Numbered from the stretch's first letter, positions 13,942-22,816 are shown. The stretch is DNA of 64,000 bases from Sphingomonas adhaesiva (GCF_036946125.1 NZ_JAQIJT010000002.1:2230001-2294000), one strand, 5' to 3'. Translations and numbers: made by a program. Notes: generated from the sequence alone by a model not told the origin.

Positions 13942-15973
13942 GCGCGTGGCGCTGGACGCCCTGGTGCCGGATTGGGCCGCGATCAAGGCGGCGAGCGATG
14001 CGGAACAGGGCGGCAAGAACTGCGACGCACCGCGCAACACCGGCTGGCGTCCCGGCGCCAGATGGGCGCGCGACATGGGGGGACGGGAGGAGGTGGCGCG
14101 CCAGATCGCCACGCTGCCCGCGCACCAGCGCCCGCCGATGCGCGAGATGGGGCGCCGCAGCGAGGCGGCGGACCATCCCTACAAGCGCCTGCCCGGCGAC
14201 GACGGGGGGAAGGCGACCGGCTGGCCCAAGCCCGCCGCACTTCCTTGTTCCCCGGCGCAGGCCGGGGCCCGGTCGGGCGCGGTTTCCGCATCTTGCGAGC
14301 CGCGCGCAACGGGACCCCGGCCTGCGCCGGGGAACAGGAAGAATGGCTCCAACGACCCCGGCGCCGCGGTGAAGGAGGTCGCCGCCTTCTTCGACACCGC
14401 GCGCAGCACGGGCACCGTGTCGCGCGTCTGTCCGCCCACATCGGCGCATCCTTCGCCAACATCGGGCGACCCTGCGCCGCCGCTCGTAACCGTCCACAAG
14501 GTCGGCAGCCGGGTCGAGGTCGCCGCCGCCTCGCCGTCCGCGCTGGCGCTGGGCGTCGCCCCCGGCATGCCGCTGACGCAGGTCCGCGCCGCGGTCCCCG
14601 ACGTGGTGGTCCGCGATGCCGATCCTGAGGGCGATGCGTGCGACCTTCGCAAACTTTCGATCGCGCTCGCCCGCCGCTGGACCCCGGTGGTGGCGGTCGC
14701 CGATGCGCAGACCCTGTTCCTCGACCTCACCGGCGTCAGCCACCTGCACGGCGGAGAGGAGGCGATGGCACGCCGCCTCGTCCGCCTGCTCGCCCGGCTC
14801 GGCTTCGCCGCGCGCGTCGGCATCGCCGATACCGCGGGCGCCGCCTGGGCCTGCGCGCATTTCGCCCCGTCCGCCATCACCTCGCTGCCCCCCGGCGATC
14901 CCCTTCCCGCGCTCGCCCCGCTGCCGGTCGCGGCGCTGCGGGTGGAGGAACACGCGCAGGAGCTGCTCCGCCGCCTGGGCGTGGAGACGGTCGGCCAGCT
15001 CGCCGCGCTCCCCCGCGCGCCGCTGGTGCGCCGCTTCGGCCGCACCCTCGCGCTTCGCCTCGACCAGGCGTCGGGGCGCGCGTCGGAGCCGCTCGACGCG
15101 ATCGTCCCCCCGGTGGCGATCATGGTCGAGCAGCGTTTCGCCGAGCCGCTGCTCACCGCGGAGCCGATCGCGCACTGGATCGGGCAGCTCGTCAGCCGCC
15201 TCGCCGTCGATCTGGCGCGCGCCGGGCGCGGCGCCCGCGCGGTCGTGCTGGCCGCCACGCGTATCGACCGCGCGGTGCAGACGATCCGCATCGGCTTCGC
15301 CCGCCCCACCCGCGCGCCCGACCACATGCTGCGGCTGCTGGTGCGGCAGGTCGACCGCCTCGACCCCGGCTTCGGGATCGAGGCGCTGGCGCTCCACGTC
15401 CAGCGCGCCGACCCGCTGGGGGCGGAGGCGTTCGACGGCGATCTCGCCGATGGCGAGCGCCCCGATCTGGCGCCCCTGATCGACGCCATCGTGAACCGCA
15501 TCGGGCAACGGCGGCTGTGGCGCATGGCCCCGGTCGAAAGCGACGTGCCCGAACGCGGCACGGCGCGCGCCGCCCCGCTCGACCCGCCCGCCGACACCGC
15601 CCCGCAGCTCGTGCGCGAGGACGTCCGACGCCTCGACACGCGCCCTCAGGCGCATCCCTGGCACCCGCGCTGGCCCCGCCCGGCGCGGCTGCTGCGCCGT
15701 CCGGAACCGCTCGACCATGTCATGGCCGAAATGCCCGATTATCCCCCCGCACGCTTCACCTGGCGCGGCATCACCCACCGCGTCGTGCGCGGCGACGGGC
15801 CGGAGCGGATCACCGGCGAATGGTGGCGCCGCCCGGGCGAGGCGAGCGCGGTACGCGACTATTTCCGCGTCGAGGACGAGGCGGGCGCGCGCTTCTGGCT
15901 CTTCCGCCGCGGCGACGGTCTGCGCGCCGAGACGGGCGACCTCAGCTGGTACATCCATGGCACCTTCGGCTGA
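13853..15973 (+). CDS. imuB: Mutasome Y-family-like protein ImuB, with insertion
   Basis: 706-aa DNA-polymerase-Y-like protein that, lacking full catalytic residues in this family, acts as the adaptor between the beta clamp, ImuA and DnaE2. N-terminus KRVASLYLPDWSIDRLRR and the core from about residue 218 (LVTVHKVGSRVEVAAAS, LGVAPGMPLTQVRA, LFLDLTGVSHLHGGE) are typical; the C-terminus (FTWRGITHRVVRGDGPER, GEWWRRPGE, YFRVEDE) is the DUF6504-like tail. About 180 residues (roughly 40-218) separate the two N-terminal segments, making it longer than the usual about 480-530 aa. Part of this insert (residues about 130-164) is encoded by a family F REP pair at 14241-14343; the rest (GWRPGARWARD, HQRPPMREMGRRSEAADHP) looks like ordinary coding sequence and may be lineage-specific. 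The frame stays open throughout. Confidence 0.88.
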   Translation: MKRVASLYLPDWSIDRLRRAEPALAPPPPERVALDALVPDWAAIKAASDAEQGGKNCDAPRNTGWRPGARWARDMGGREEVARQIATLPAHQRPPMREMGRRSEAADHPYKRLPGDDGGKATGWPKPAALPCSPAQAGARSGAVSASCEPRATGPRPAPGNRKNGSNDPGAAVKEVAAFFDTARSTGTVSRVCPPTSAHPSPTSGDPAPPLVTVHKVGSRVEVAAASPSALALGVAPGMPLTQVRAAVPDVVVRDADPEGDACDLRKLSIALARRWTPVVAVADAQTLFLDLTGVSHLHGGEEAMARRLVRLLARLGFAARVGIADTAGAAWACAHFAPSAITSLPPGDPLPALAPLPVAALRVEEHAQELLRRLGVETVGQLAALPRAPLVRRFGRTLALRLDQASGRASEPLDAIVPPVAIMVEQRFAEPLLTAEPIAHWIGQLVSRLAVDLARAGRGARAVVLAATRIDRAVQTIRIGFARPTRAPDHMLRLLVRQVDRLDPGFGIEALALHVQRADPLGAEAFDGDLADGERPDLAPLIDAIVNRIGQRRLWRMAPVESDVPERGTARAAPLDPPADTAPQLVREDVRRLDTRPQAHPWHPRWPRPARLLRRPEPLDHVMAEMPDYPPARFTWRGITHRVVRGDGPERITGEWWRRPGEASAVRDYFRVEDEAGARFWLFRRGDGLRAETGDLSWYIHGTFG
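14241..14343. repeat. REP pair (family F) inside the imuB coding sequence
   Basis: Left arm TTCCTTGTTCCCCGGCGCAG GCCGGGGCCC and right arm GGGACCCCGGCCTGCGCCGG GGAACAGGAA are near-perfect inverted copies around a roughly 40-bp loop. It is close to the intergenic element at 58203-58297. Here it is read in frame as part of ImuB. Confidence 0.85.
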
Positions 15974-15977
15974 TCCC

Positions 15978-16382
15978 TCACACCCGCGCGTCGATCGCCT
16001 TCAGATGGCCGGCGGCGGCATATCCCAGAATCTTCTCGTCCGCCGTCATCAGCGGGCAATTCAGCGCACGCGCCGTGGCGATCATGATCCGATCGCAGGG
16101 GTCCCCGTGTATCCCCGCCTTCAGGCTGCCCGCGTCCGTCGCGATCAGAACGGATACAGGCACTTCGCGTGCATCAAGCGATCGCAGGCTTCGCCCGATC
16201 CATCGGTCCAGCGGAACGTCGGAGGTCAACCTTCCCTTCTCGGCCATCATCGCGACCTCCCACGCCACCATGGCCGAGACGCGGCAATCCGCGTCGCGAG
16301 CGATGATGTCGCGCGCCGACCGACCCAGCGTGGGGATATCGCCGACGGCCCACACGACGACATGGGTATCGAGCAGGATCAC
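15978..16382 (-). CDS. PIN-domain toxin, VapC-like
   Basis: 134-aa PIN-fold ribonuclease expected to cleave RNA as the toxin of a type II system. Acidic residues are in place: Asp5 in LLDTHVVVWA, Glu in AWEVAMMAEKG (about 41-43), and DPCDRIMIATA (Asp about 94 and 97) with TADEKIL. It overlaps the antitoxin gene by 4 bp (stop/start ATGA type) and is transcribed from it on the minus strand. Its 3' end lies 4 bp from the convergent end of imuB. Confidence 0.9.
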   Translation of the reverse strand: MILLDTHVVVWAVGDIPTLGRSARDIIARDADCRVSAMVAWEVAMMAEKGRLTSDVPLDRWIGRSLRSLDAREVPVSVLIATDAGSLKAGIHGDPCDRIMIATARALNCPLMTADEKILGYAAAGHLKAIDARV

Positions 16383-16669
16383 GCCCCGTCTCGTGCCGGG
16401 GCGACGAAGCCACGCTCATCCCACTTGCGTTCCCACTCGACCTCCCAATCGGGATCGACGGGACCGACGATGTCGCCGTGGATCATGAACGTCCCCTTCA
16501 TCGCCCCGAACAACGGCTTCGCCACCGCCTCCTCCGCCGCCTTCGCACTCAATGTCAGCGATGGCTTGCCGCGCCGCGTGATCGTCAGCGGCTCACCGCT
16601 GCGCTCCATCTCGTCGAGGAGCGCGATGCACTTCGCCTTGAACTCGGTGATGCCGATCGTCTTGCCCAT
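16379..16669 (-). CDS. Phd/YefM-family antitoxin
   Basis: 96-aa antitoxin with the prevent-host-death N-terminal DNA-binding fold: MGKTIGITEFKAKCIALLDE, then TITRRGKPSLTL. The C-terminal half (MKGTFMIHGDIVGPVDPDWE) is the likely toxin-binding tail. ATG 16669 has AGAGGTG upstream. It is the first gene of the pair and probably represses its own promoter at the palindrome 16682-16710. The pair sits antisense between imuB and dnaE2, which in most genomes are consecutive. Confidence 0.88.
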   Translation of the reverse strand: MGKTIGITEFKAKCIALLDEMERSGEPLTITRRGKPSLTLSAKAAEEAVAKPLFGAMKGTFMIHGDIVGPVDPDWEVEWERKWDERGFVAPARDGA

Positions 16670-16681
16670 TTGCGCACCTCT

Positions 16682-16710
16682 CGAACCGACCAGTTCATAT
16701 GGTCGGTTCG
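16682..16710. promoter_or_regulatory. Perfect palindrome between antitoxin and dnaE2
   Basis: CGAACCGACC, 9-bp spacer, GGTCGGTTCG: perfect 10-bp arms. It lies 13 bp upstream of the antitoxin ATG (minus strand) and 14 bp upstream of the dnaE2 ATG (plus strand). It is a likely antitoxin operator and would also sit in any local dnaE2 promoter. It contains GAAC and GTTC but not the N7 LexA spacing. Confidence 0.75.
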
Positions 16711-16723
16711 CGGCCCCCCGGCA

Positions 16724-19700
16724 ATGACCTACAGCGAGCTTCAGGTCACCACGCACTTCTCGTTCCTGCGCGGCGCGTCCTCGCCGGAGGAGCTGGTCGT
16801 GACCGCGGCGGAAATGGGCATGCCCGCGATCGGCGTCACCGATCGCAACTCGGTCGCGGGCGTGGTGCGGATGCTCTACGCGCAGGAGCAGATCGCCGCC
16901 CAGCATCCCGACCCGCCCCGGCTCGTGCTCGGCTGCCGGCTCGACCTCGTCTCGGGCGCATCGCTGCTGGTCTGGCCGGAGGACCGCGCCGCCTGGTCGC
17001 GCCTCACCCGGCTGCTCACCCTCGGCAAATCGCGCGCCGATGCGCAGAGGGGCGAGAAGGGGCGCTGTTTCCTCCACTGGGACGATGTCGCGACCCATGC
17101 CCGGGGGCTGGTCGCCGCGCTCGTCCCCGATGTCGCCGGGGTCGCGGATACCGACCTGCGCTGGATGGCGGACCTGTTCCCGGATCGCGGCCACCTCTGC
17201 CTCACCCCCTGGCGCCGCCCCGGCGAGGCGCTGCGGCTGCACGGCACCGCGGACGCCGCGCGGCGCTACGGCCTCGCCCCGCTCGCCACCGGCGACGTCC
17301 TCTACCACCATCCCGACCGCCGCGCGCTCCAGGACGTGGTCACCGCGATCCGCGAGAAATGCACGATCGACGAGCTCGGCTATCGCCGCGAACGCCATGC
17401 CGACCGCCACCTGATGCCGCCCGACCAGATGGCGCGCCACTTCCGCCACCATCCCGACGCGCTCGCCGCGGTGGAGGCGGTGGTCGAGCGCTGCACCTTC
17501 TCGCTGCGCGAGCTGCGATACCAATATCCGGACGAGGAAGTGATGAGCGGCAAGACCGCGCAGGAGGCGCTGGCCGCGCTGGCGTGGAACGGGCTGCGCC
17601 ACCGCTTCGGACCTGCCCCGCCAAAGGCCTATGTCGACCTGCTCGAGCATGAGCTTCGGCTCGTCGGGCGGATGGAGTACGCGCCCTATTTCCTGACCGT
17701 GAACTCGATCGTCCAATATGCCCGCAGCCAGGACATCCTGTGCCAGGGGCGCGGCAGCGCGGCCAATTCGGTCATCTGCTTCGCGCTCGGCATCACCTCG
17801 ATCGACCCCGTCAAGCACCAGTTGCTGTTCGAGCGGTTCGTGTCCGAGGAACGCCGCGAGCCGCCCGACATCGACGTCGACTTCGAGCACGAACGGCGCG
17901 AGGAGGTGATCCAGTTCATCTACGACCATTACACCCGCGACCATGCCGCGCTGACCGCGGTGGTCAGCCGCTTCCGCACCCGCGGCGCGATCCGCGAGGT
18001 GGGCAAGGCGCTGGGCCTGCCCGAGGACATGACCGGCGCGCTCGCCTCGCAGGTATGGGGCTGGTCGAACGAGGGGGTGCCGACCGAGCATGTCGCCGCG
18101 CTCAACCTCGATGCCGGCGAACCGCGCCTCGCGCTGGCGCTGAATCTCGCCCGCGAGCTGATCGGGACGCCGCGCCACCTGTCGCAGCATCCCGGCGGCT
18201 TCGTCCTGACACGCGCGCCGCTCCACGACCTCGTGCCGATCGAGCCCGCCGCGATGCAGGACCGTCACGTCGTCGAATGGGAGAAGGTCGATATCGAGGA
18301 ACTCGGCTTCATGAAGGTCGACATCCTCGGGCTGGGGATGCTGGGCTGCATGCGCCGCGCCTTCGACCTGCTCGCCGCGCACAAGAACGTGCACATGACG
18401 ATGGCCAGCCCGATCATGCAGGAGGACGACCCCGCCACCTATGCGATGATCCAGCAGGCCGACACGCTGGGCGTGTTCCAGATCGAGAGCCGCGCGCAGA
18501 TGAGCATGCTGCCGCGGATGAAGCCGAAGGAATTCTACGACATCGCGATCCAGGTCGCGATCGTGCGCCCCGGCCCGATCCAGGGCGACATGGTCCACCC
18601 CTATCTGAAGCGGCGCGAGGGCCGCGATCCGGTCGACTATCCCAGCCCGGATCTGGAACGCGTACTGAAGAAGACGCTCGGCATCCCGCTGTTCCAGGAA
18701 CAGGCGATGCAGGTCGCGATCCTGGGCGCCGGGTTCACGCCGGGCGAGGCGGACGAGCTGCGCCGTGCGATGGCGACGTTCAAGCTGACCGGCGGCGTGG
18801 GCCGCTTCCATGAAAAGCTGGTCGCGGGGATGCGCGAGCGCGGCATCGATCCGCTCTTCGCCGAGCGCCTGGTCAAGCAGATCGAGGGGTTCGGCAGCTA
18901 CGGCTTTCCCGAAAGCCACGCCGCGAGTTTCGCCAAGATCGCCTATGCCTCGTCATGGATGAAATGCCACCATCCCGACGTGTTCTGCGCCGCGCTGCTC
19001 AACGCGCAGCCGATGGGCTTCTATGCCCCCGCGCAGATCGTGCGTGACGCGCGCGAGCACGGCGTGGTGGTGCACCCCGTCTGCGTGCTGAAGAGCGAGT
19101 GGGACACCACCCTGCTCGACGGGCGCGGCATGCTGCCGCTGCGGCTGGGGCTGCGCATCGTCAACGGCCTGTCGGGGGCGGATGCCGGACGCATCCTGAC
19201 CGCGCGCGCGCAGGCGCCGTTCGCAAGCGTGGAGGACGTCTGGCGCCGCTCGGGCGTGCCGCTCGCCACGCTGGAGAAGCTGGCGCGGGCGGACGCCTTC
19301 CACGCGCTCGGGCTCGACCGGCGGCAGGCGTTATGGGCGATCCGCGGGCTGGGCGAGACACCGCTGCCGCTCCTGGCCGGGATCGAGCGGCGCGAGGAGC
19401 CGGTGACGCTCGCACGGCTGACGCAGGGGCGCGAGGTGGTGGAGGATTACCGCGCCACGCAATTGTCGCTGCGCGCGCATCCGCTCACCTTCCTGCGCGG
19501 GACGCTGGACGAGCGGCGCGTGGTGCGATGCGCCGATCTGGGCGCGAAGGACGGCAAATGGGTGGAGGTCGCCGGCATCATCCTGGTCCGCCAGCGCCCC
19601 GGCAGCGCGAAGGGGGTGCTGTTCATCACGATCGAGGACGAGACCGGCGTCGCCAACGGCATCCTGTGGCCCGATCGCTTCGAGGCGCAACGTCGCACCG

Positions 19701-19990
19701 TGATGAGCGCGGCGATGGTCAGCCTGCGCGGGCAGGTGCAGAAGGAGGGCAGCGTCATCCACGTCATCGTCGAGCGCGTCACCGACCTGACGCCGATGCT
19801 GCGCCAGGTGGGGGACATCGACCTGCCACGGATGGTGTCACGCGGCGACGGCGCGACGCATCCGGGTGCGCCCGATCGCGGAGACAAGGGATACAAGGAA
19901 AAGGGGTGGAAGCCGCCGGTCCGCTCCGACTATCACTTCCGCGAGCGCGCCGAGGACGTGATCCCGATCAGGAGCCACGACTTTCATTGA
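16724..19990 (+). CDS. dnaE2: Error-prone DNA polymerase III alpha, DnaE2
   Basis: 1088-aa replicative-type polymerase that carries out error-prone bypass together with ImuA/ImuB. PHP domain at the N-terminus (TTHFSFLRGASSPEELV, GVTDRNSVAGVVR); polymerase palm acidic motif PPDIDVDFEHERREE at about residues 380-394; GRGSAANSVICFALGIT just before it; OB-fold near 950-1020 (GIILVRQRPGSAKG, ITIEDETGVANGILW). Length is normal for DnaE2. ATG 16724 matches the family start (TYSELQVTTHFSFLRGAS); the ribosome site is weak. It is separated from imuB by an antisense toxin-antitoxin pair, so it needs either read-through from imuA or its own promoter. Confidence 0.94.
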   Translation: MTYSELQVTTHFSFLRGASSPEELVVTAAEMGMPAIGVTDRNSVAGVVRMLYAQEQIAAQHPDPPRLVLGCRLDLVSGASLLVWPEDRAAWSRLTRLLTLGKSRADAQRGEKGRCFLHWDDVATHARGLVAALVPDVAGVADTDLRWMADLFPDRGHLCLTPWRRPGEALRLHGTADAARRYGLAPLATGDVLYHHPDRRALQDVVTAIREKCTIDELGYRRERHADRHLMPPDQMARHFRHHPDALAAVEAVVERCTFSLRELRYQYPDEEVMSGKTAQEALAALAWNGLRHRFGPAPPKAYVDLLEHELRLVGRMEYAPYFLTVNSIVQYARSQDILCQGRGSAANSVICFALGITSIDPVKHQLLFERFVSEERREPPDIDVDFEHERREEVIQFIYDHYTRDHAALTAVVSRFRTRGAIREVGKALGLPEDMTGALASQVWGWSNEGVPTEHVAALNLDAGEPRLALALNLARELIGTPRHLSQHPGGFVLTRAPLHDLVPIEPAAMQDRHVVEWEKVDIEELGFMKVDILGLGMLGCMRRAFDLLAAHKNVHMTMASPIMQEDDPATYAMIQQADTLGVFQIESRAQMSMLPRMKPKEFYDIAIQVAIVRPGPIQGDMVHPYLKRREGRDPVDYPSPDLERVLKKTLGIPLFQEQAMQVAILGAGFTPGEADELRRAMATFKLTGGVGRFHEKLVAGMRERGIDPLFAERLVKQIEGFGSYGFPESHAASFAKIAYASSWMKCHHPDVFCAALLNAQPMGFYAPAQIVRDAREHGVVVHPVCVLKSEWDTTLLDGRGMLPLRLGLRIVNGLSGADAGRILTARAQAPFASVEDVWRRSGVPLATLEKLARADAFHALGLDRRQALWAIRGLGETPLPLLAGIERREEPVTLARLTQGREVVEDYRATQLSLRAHPLTFLRGTLDERRVVRCADLGAKDGKWVEVAGIILVRQRPGSAKGVLFITIEDETGVANGILWPDRFEAQRRTVMSAAMVSLRGQVQKEGSVIHVIVERVTDLTPMLRQVGDIDLPRMVSRGDGATHPGAPDRGDKGYKEKGWKPPVRSDYHFRERAEDVIPIRSHDFH

Positions 19991-20020
19991 GGCGCATCCC
20001 CCGCCCCCCCCACACGCACC

Positions 20021-20115
20021 GTCACCCCGGGCTTGTCCCGGGGGCCAGGGTTCCACGCACCTCAGGCTTGACGGTGTGCGAAACCCTGGATGCCGGGACG
20101 AGCCCGGCATGACGG
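20021..20115. repeat. Palindromic repeat pair, family A
   Basis: Same paired layout as 12991-13086, filling most of the 129-bp gap between convergent dnaE2 and the PerM-like gene. May serve as a transcription stop from both sides. Confidence 0.8.
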
Positions 20116-20119
20116 TGAG

Positions 20120-21211
20120 TTAGCCAGCTTCCGGGTCCGAGCTCTCATCCGCCGCCACCCCCAGCCGCTGCTCGGTCAGGATCCGCCACCCGGTGATGAA
20201 CAGCGCTCCCGCCAGCGGACCGACGACGATCCCGCTCAGCCCGATCAGGTCGATCCCGCCCAGCGTCGTCACCAGCACCAGCCAGTCGGGGATGCCGGTA
20301 TCGCGCCCCACCAGGATCGGGCGCAGGATATTGTCCGCCAGCCCGATCACCAGCACGCCAGAGGCGATCACCACCGCCGCCTGCCAGATCGCGCCCGTCG
20401 CCAGCAGGTAGATCGCGACCGGGGTCCAGATGATCGCCGGCCCCACCGCGGGCAGCAACGCCGCGATCGCCATCAGCACGCCCCACAGCAGGAACGCCGG
20501 CAGCCCGACGATCGCGAAGGTCGCCGCGCCCAGCGCACCCTGTACCACCGCGACGACGCCCGATCCCTTGATCGTGGCGCGCACCACCGTCACGAACTTG
20601 TCCGCCAGCCGCTCCGCGATGCTGCGCTCCAGCGGCAGCGCGCGCACGATCGCGGGGCCGATCCGATCGCCGTCGCGCAGCAGGAAGAAGGCCACGTACA
20701 GCCCGACGCCGAACGCCAGCAGCCATGCCGCGGCATTGGCGCCGATCGAGAGCGCCTGGCGGGCGATCGTGCTCACGGAACTGCCGACCGCCTGGGACAC
20801 CTTCGCCTGTACGCGCTCGAACGTGTTGAACCCGCTGCTGTCGAGCAACCGCTGGAGCCGTAGCGGCAGCGCGTCGTGCACCTGCTTGAAATAGCTGGCG
20901 ACATCGACCTGTCCGCTGCGCAACTGCATGTAGAGCCCGCTCGCCTGGTCCACGACCAGGCTGGCGACGACCAGCGCCGGTATCACCACCGCGACGGTGA
21001 GGATGAGCAGGGTCAGCGCCGCGGCGAGGTTGCGCCGGTCCGGCCAGCGCGTCAGCAGGCGGCGATACAGCGGCTGGAACAGCAGGGCCGCCAGCGCCGC
21101 CCACAGCAACGCGCCCAGAAAGCTCGACACCACCAGCGTCAGGGCCACCGTGATCGCGACGACGAACAGGATCAGGCCGCCGTTTTCCAGGCGGTCGCGC
21201 GCGATGGTCAT
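20120..21211 (-). CDS. AI-2E/PerM-family membrane transporter
   Basis: About 363-aa polytopic inner-membrane protein of the AI-2 exporter/PerM superfamily. Seven to eight helices are visible, with the long non-membrane stretch after helix 3 (about residues 95-150) and the family-typical tail GLADNILRPILVGRDTGIPDW followed by GGIDLIGLSGIVVGPLAG. Start uncertain: ATG 21211 has AGGGAAG upstream; in-frame GTG 21262/ATG 21256 would add 15-17 residues. It lies downstream of the trehalase gene on the same strand. Members export small molecules or act as Na+/H+ antiporters; the substrate here is unknown. Confidence 0.85.
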   Translation of the reverse strand: MTIARDRLENGGLILFVVAITVALTLVVSSFLGALLWAALAALLFQPLYRRLLTRWPDRRNLAAALTLLILTVAVVIPALVVASLVVDQASGLYMQLRSGQVDVASYFKQVHDALPLRLQRLLDSSGFNTFERVQAKVSQAVGSSVSTIARQALSIGANAAAWLLAFGVGLYVAFFLLRDGDRIGPAIVRALPLERSIAERLADKFVTVVRATIKGSGVVAVVQGALGAATFAIVGLPAFLLWGVLMAIAALLPAVGPAIIWTPVAIYLLATGAIWQAAVVIASGVLVIGLADNILRPILVGRDTGIPDWLVLVTTLGGIDLIGLSGIVVGPLAGALFITGWRILTEQRLGVAADESSDPEAG

Positions 21212-21280
21212 GCGGTCGTGGCTTCCCTGCGGTGGATCGTTGCGCTCCTGAACCATCCGCACCGCGAATGGCTCCGCGCA

Positions 21281-22816
21281 TCAGCGCGCGTAACGCTCCT
21301 GCAACGCACGCGTGACGCCGTTGGTCCACCCGAAGCCGTCCTGCGTGGGATATTCGCCCCCGCCCCCGGCGCGGCTTTCCTCCACGTCGTACTTCTCGAG
21401 CAGCTTGCCCGAGGCACGATACTCGCGCTCGACCGTCGCCAGGAAGCGCACCGCGATCCGCTGCGCCAGATCGTCGCGCCCGTAGCGACGCAGCCCGTCG
21501 ACCGCGATCCATTGCAGCGGAGCCCAGCCGTTGGGCCGGTCCCATTGCTGCCCCGTCGTCGCCATCGTGCTGCGCAGACCGTTCGCCGCCAGCAGATCGC
21601 GCTCGATCGTCGCCGCCACGCGCGCCCCGCGCCCGGGCGAGGCCATGCCGGTGAAGAGGGGATAGGCGGTCGCCGCGGTCACCCCGGCGCGCACGCGGCG
21701 CTCGCCCAGGTCGTAGTCGCCGTAGCGCGCCTCGTCGTCGCGCCACAGCCAGCGTTCGATCGCGGCGCGGCGAACCTCCGCCATGCGATCGTAGTCGCCC
21801 GCATCGCGGTGTCCCAGCGCGCGGCTGCGCTCCGCCAGCGCGCGCTCCATGCCGTACAGCAGGCTGTTGAGGTCGACCGGCACGATCCCGGTGGTACGGA
21901 TCGTCGCCAGCGTGCGCCCGTCGGCCAGCCAGCGCGACGAGAAATCCCACCCGCTCTCCGCACCGGCGCGCAGGTCGTTGTACCTGGCGGGGTCGCCGCG
22001 CCCCGTCTCGACATCCTCGCGCCACGATTCGTCGCGCGGCGTCCGGCGCGCATCACCGTAGCGCTGGAGCACCGCGCCGTCGGGCATCGTCACCGACCGC
22101 TGCGTGATCCAGAAGCGATGCTCCGCCTTCAGCGCCGCCAGCCAGCGCGCCTGCGTCGCCGCGTCCGCATCGCGCACCAGCCCCATCATCAGATAGAGGA
22201 ACGGCGGCTGCGACCGGCTGACGTAATAGGTGCGCGTGCCGTTGGGGACGTGGCCGTAGCGCGTGACCAGCGAGACGAAATTCTCGATCATGTCGCGCAT
22301 CAGGTCGCCGCGGCCGTCCGCCTCCAGCCCCAGCATCGTGAAATAGCTGTCCCAGTAATACATCTCGCGGAAGCGCCCGCCGGGCACGACGTAGCGATGC
22401 GGCAGCGCCAGCGCGGACGATCCCGCCGGCGGATCGAGCGGCGGCCGCGTCAGCTGCGGCCACAGCGCCCGGATATGCTCCGCCAGCGGCGGTCGCGCCG
22501 CGCTCGCCGGCGTGGCGGGCGCCGCCGCGGGAACGTCGAAATTCGCCATCACGAACGCGGTGAGCGCCGCATCGTCGCGATAGTCGCCGCGGCGATAATC
22601 CGCCACGATCGCTGCCGCATCGCGCTTCGCCACCGCATCGACGAACGTCTTCCCGTCGGGAAAGATGCGCCGCATCTGCACCGCCTCGAACAACGGACCG
22701 TAGAGATCGGCCGGCGTCCGCACCTGCGCGGTGGGGGCCGGGGCCGACAGGCGCGCGGCGGGCGCCATGCAGCCGCCGACCAGCGCCAGCGATAGGGCGA
22801 CCGCCGCGCGCTGCAT
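21281..22816 (-). CDS. treA: Trehalase, GH37, lipoprotein
   Basis: 511-aa glycoside hydrolase that splits trehalose to two glucose. Both GH37 signatures are present: PGGRFREMYYWDSY (residues 145-158) and QQWDRPNGWAP near residue 430, plus the Gly-rich GGGGEYPTQDGFGWTNGV at the C-terminus. The N-terminus has a lipobox (LALVGGC, Cys16), so it is probably anchored on the periplasmic side. The start codon overlaps the stop of the fumarylacetoacetase-family gene by 1 bp, a translationally coupled pair. The trailing PerM-like gene may be in the same transcript. Confidence 0.93.
   Translation of the reverse strand: MQRAAVALSLALVGGCMAPAARLSAPAPTAQVRTPADLYGPLFEAVQMRRIFPDGKTFVDAVAKRDAAAIVADYRRGDYRDDAALTAFVMANFDVPAAAPATPASAARPPLAEHIRALWPQLTRPPLDPPAGSSALALPHRYVVPGGRFREMYYWDSYFTMLGLEADGRGDLMRDMIENFVSLVTRYGHVPNGTRTYYVSRSQPPFLYLMMGLVRDADAATQARWLAALKAEHRFWITQRSVTMPDGAVLQRYGDARRTPRDESWREDVETGRGDPARYNDLRAGAESGWDFSSRWLADGRTLATIRTTGIVPVDLNSLLYGMERALAERSRALGHRDAGDYDRMAEVRRAAIERWLWRDDEARYGDYDLGERRVRAGVTAATAYPLFTGMASPGRGARVAATIERDLLAANGLRSTMATTGQQWDRPNGWAPLQWIAVDGLRRYGRDDLAQRIAVRFLATVEREYRASGKLLEKYDVEESRAGGGGEYPTQDGFGWTNGVTRALQERYAR

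Noticed and set aside
13721..15958. Long minus-strand frame opposite imuB
   Set aside because: Composition is Arg/His-rich and motif-free, while the plus strand shows clear ImuB features.
16670..16723. LexA box in front of dnaE2
   Set aside because: GAAC and GTTC occur, but spacings are N6 or N9 rather than N7; the palindrome is better explained as an antitoxin operator.
16379..18919. Minus-strand frame of about 846 codons that includes the antitoxin at its end
   Set aside because: Only the last 97 codons, from ATG 16669, match a known antitoxin; the rest lies opposite dnaE2 and has no protein-like pattern.
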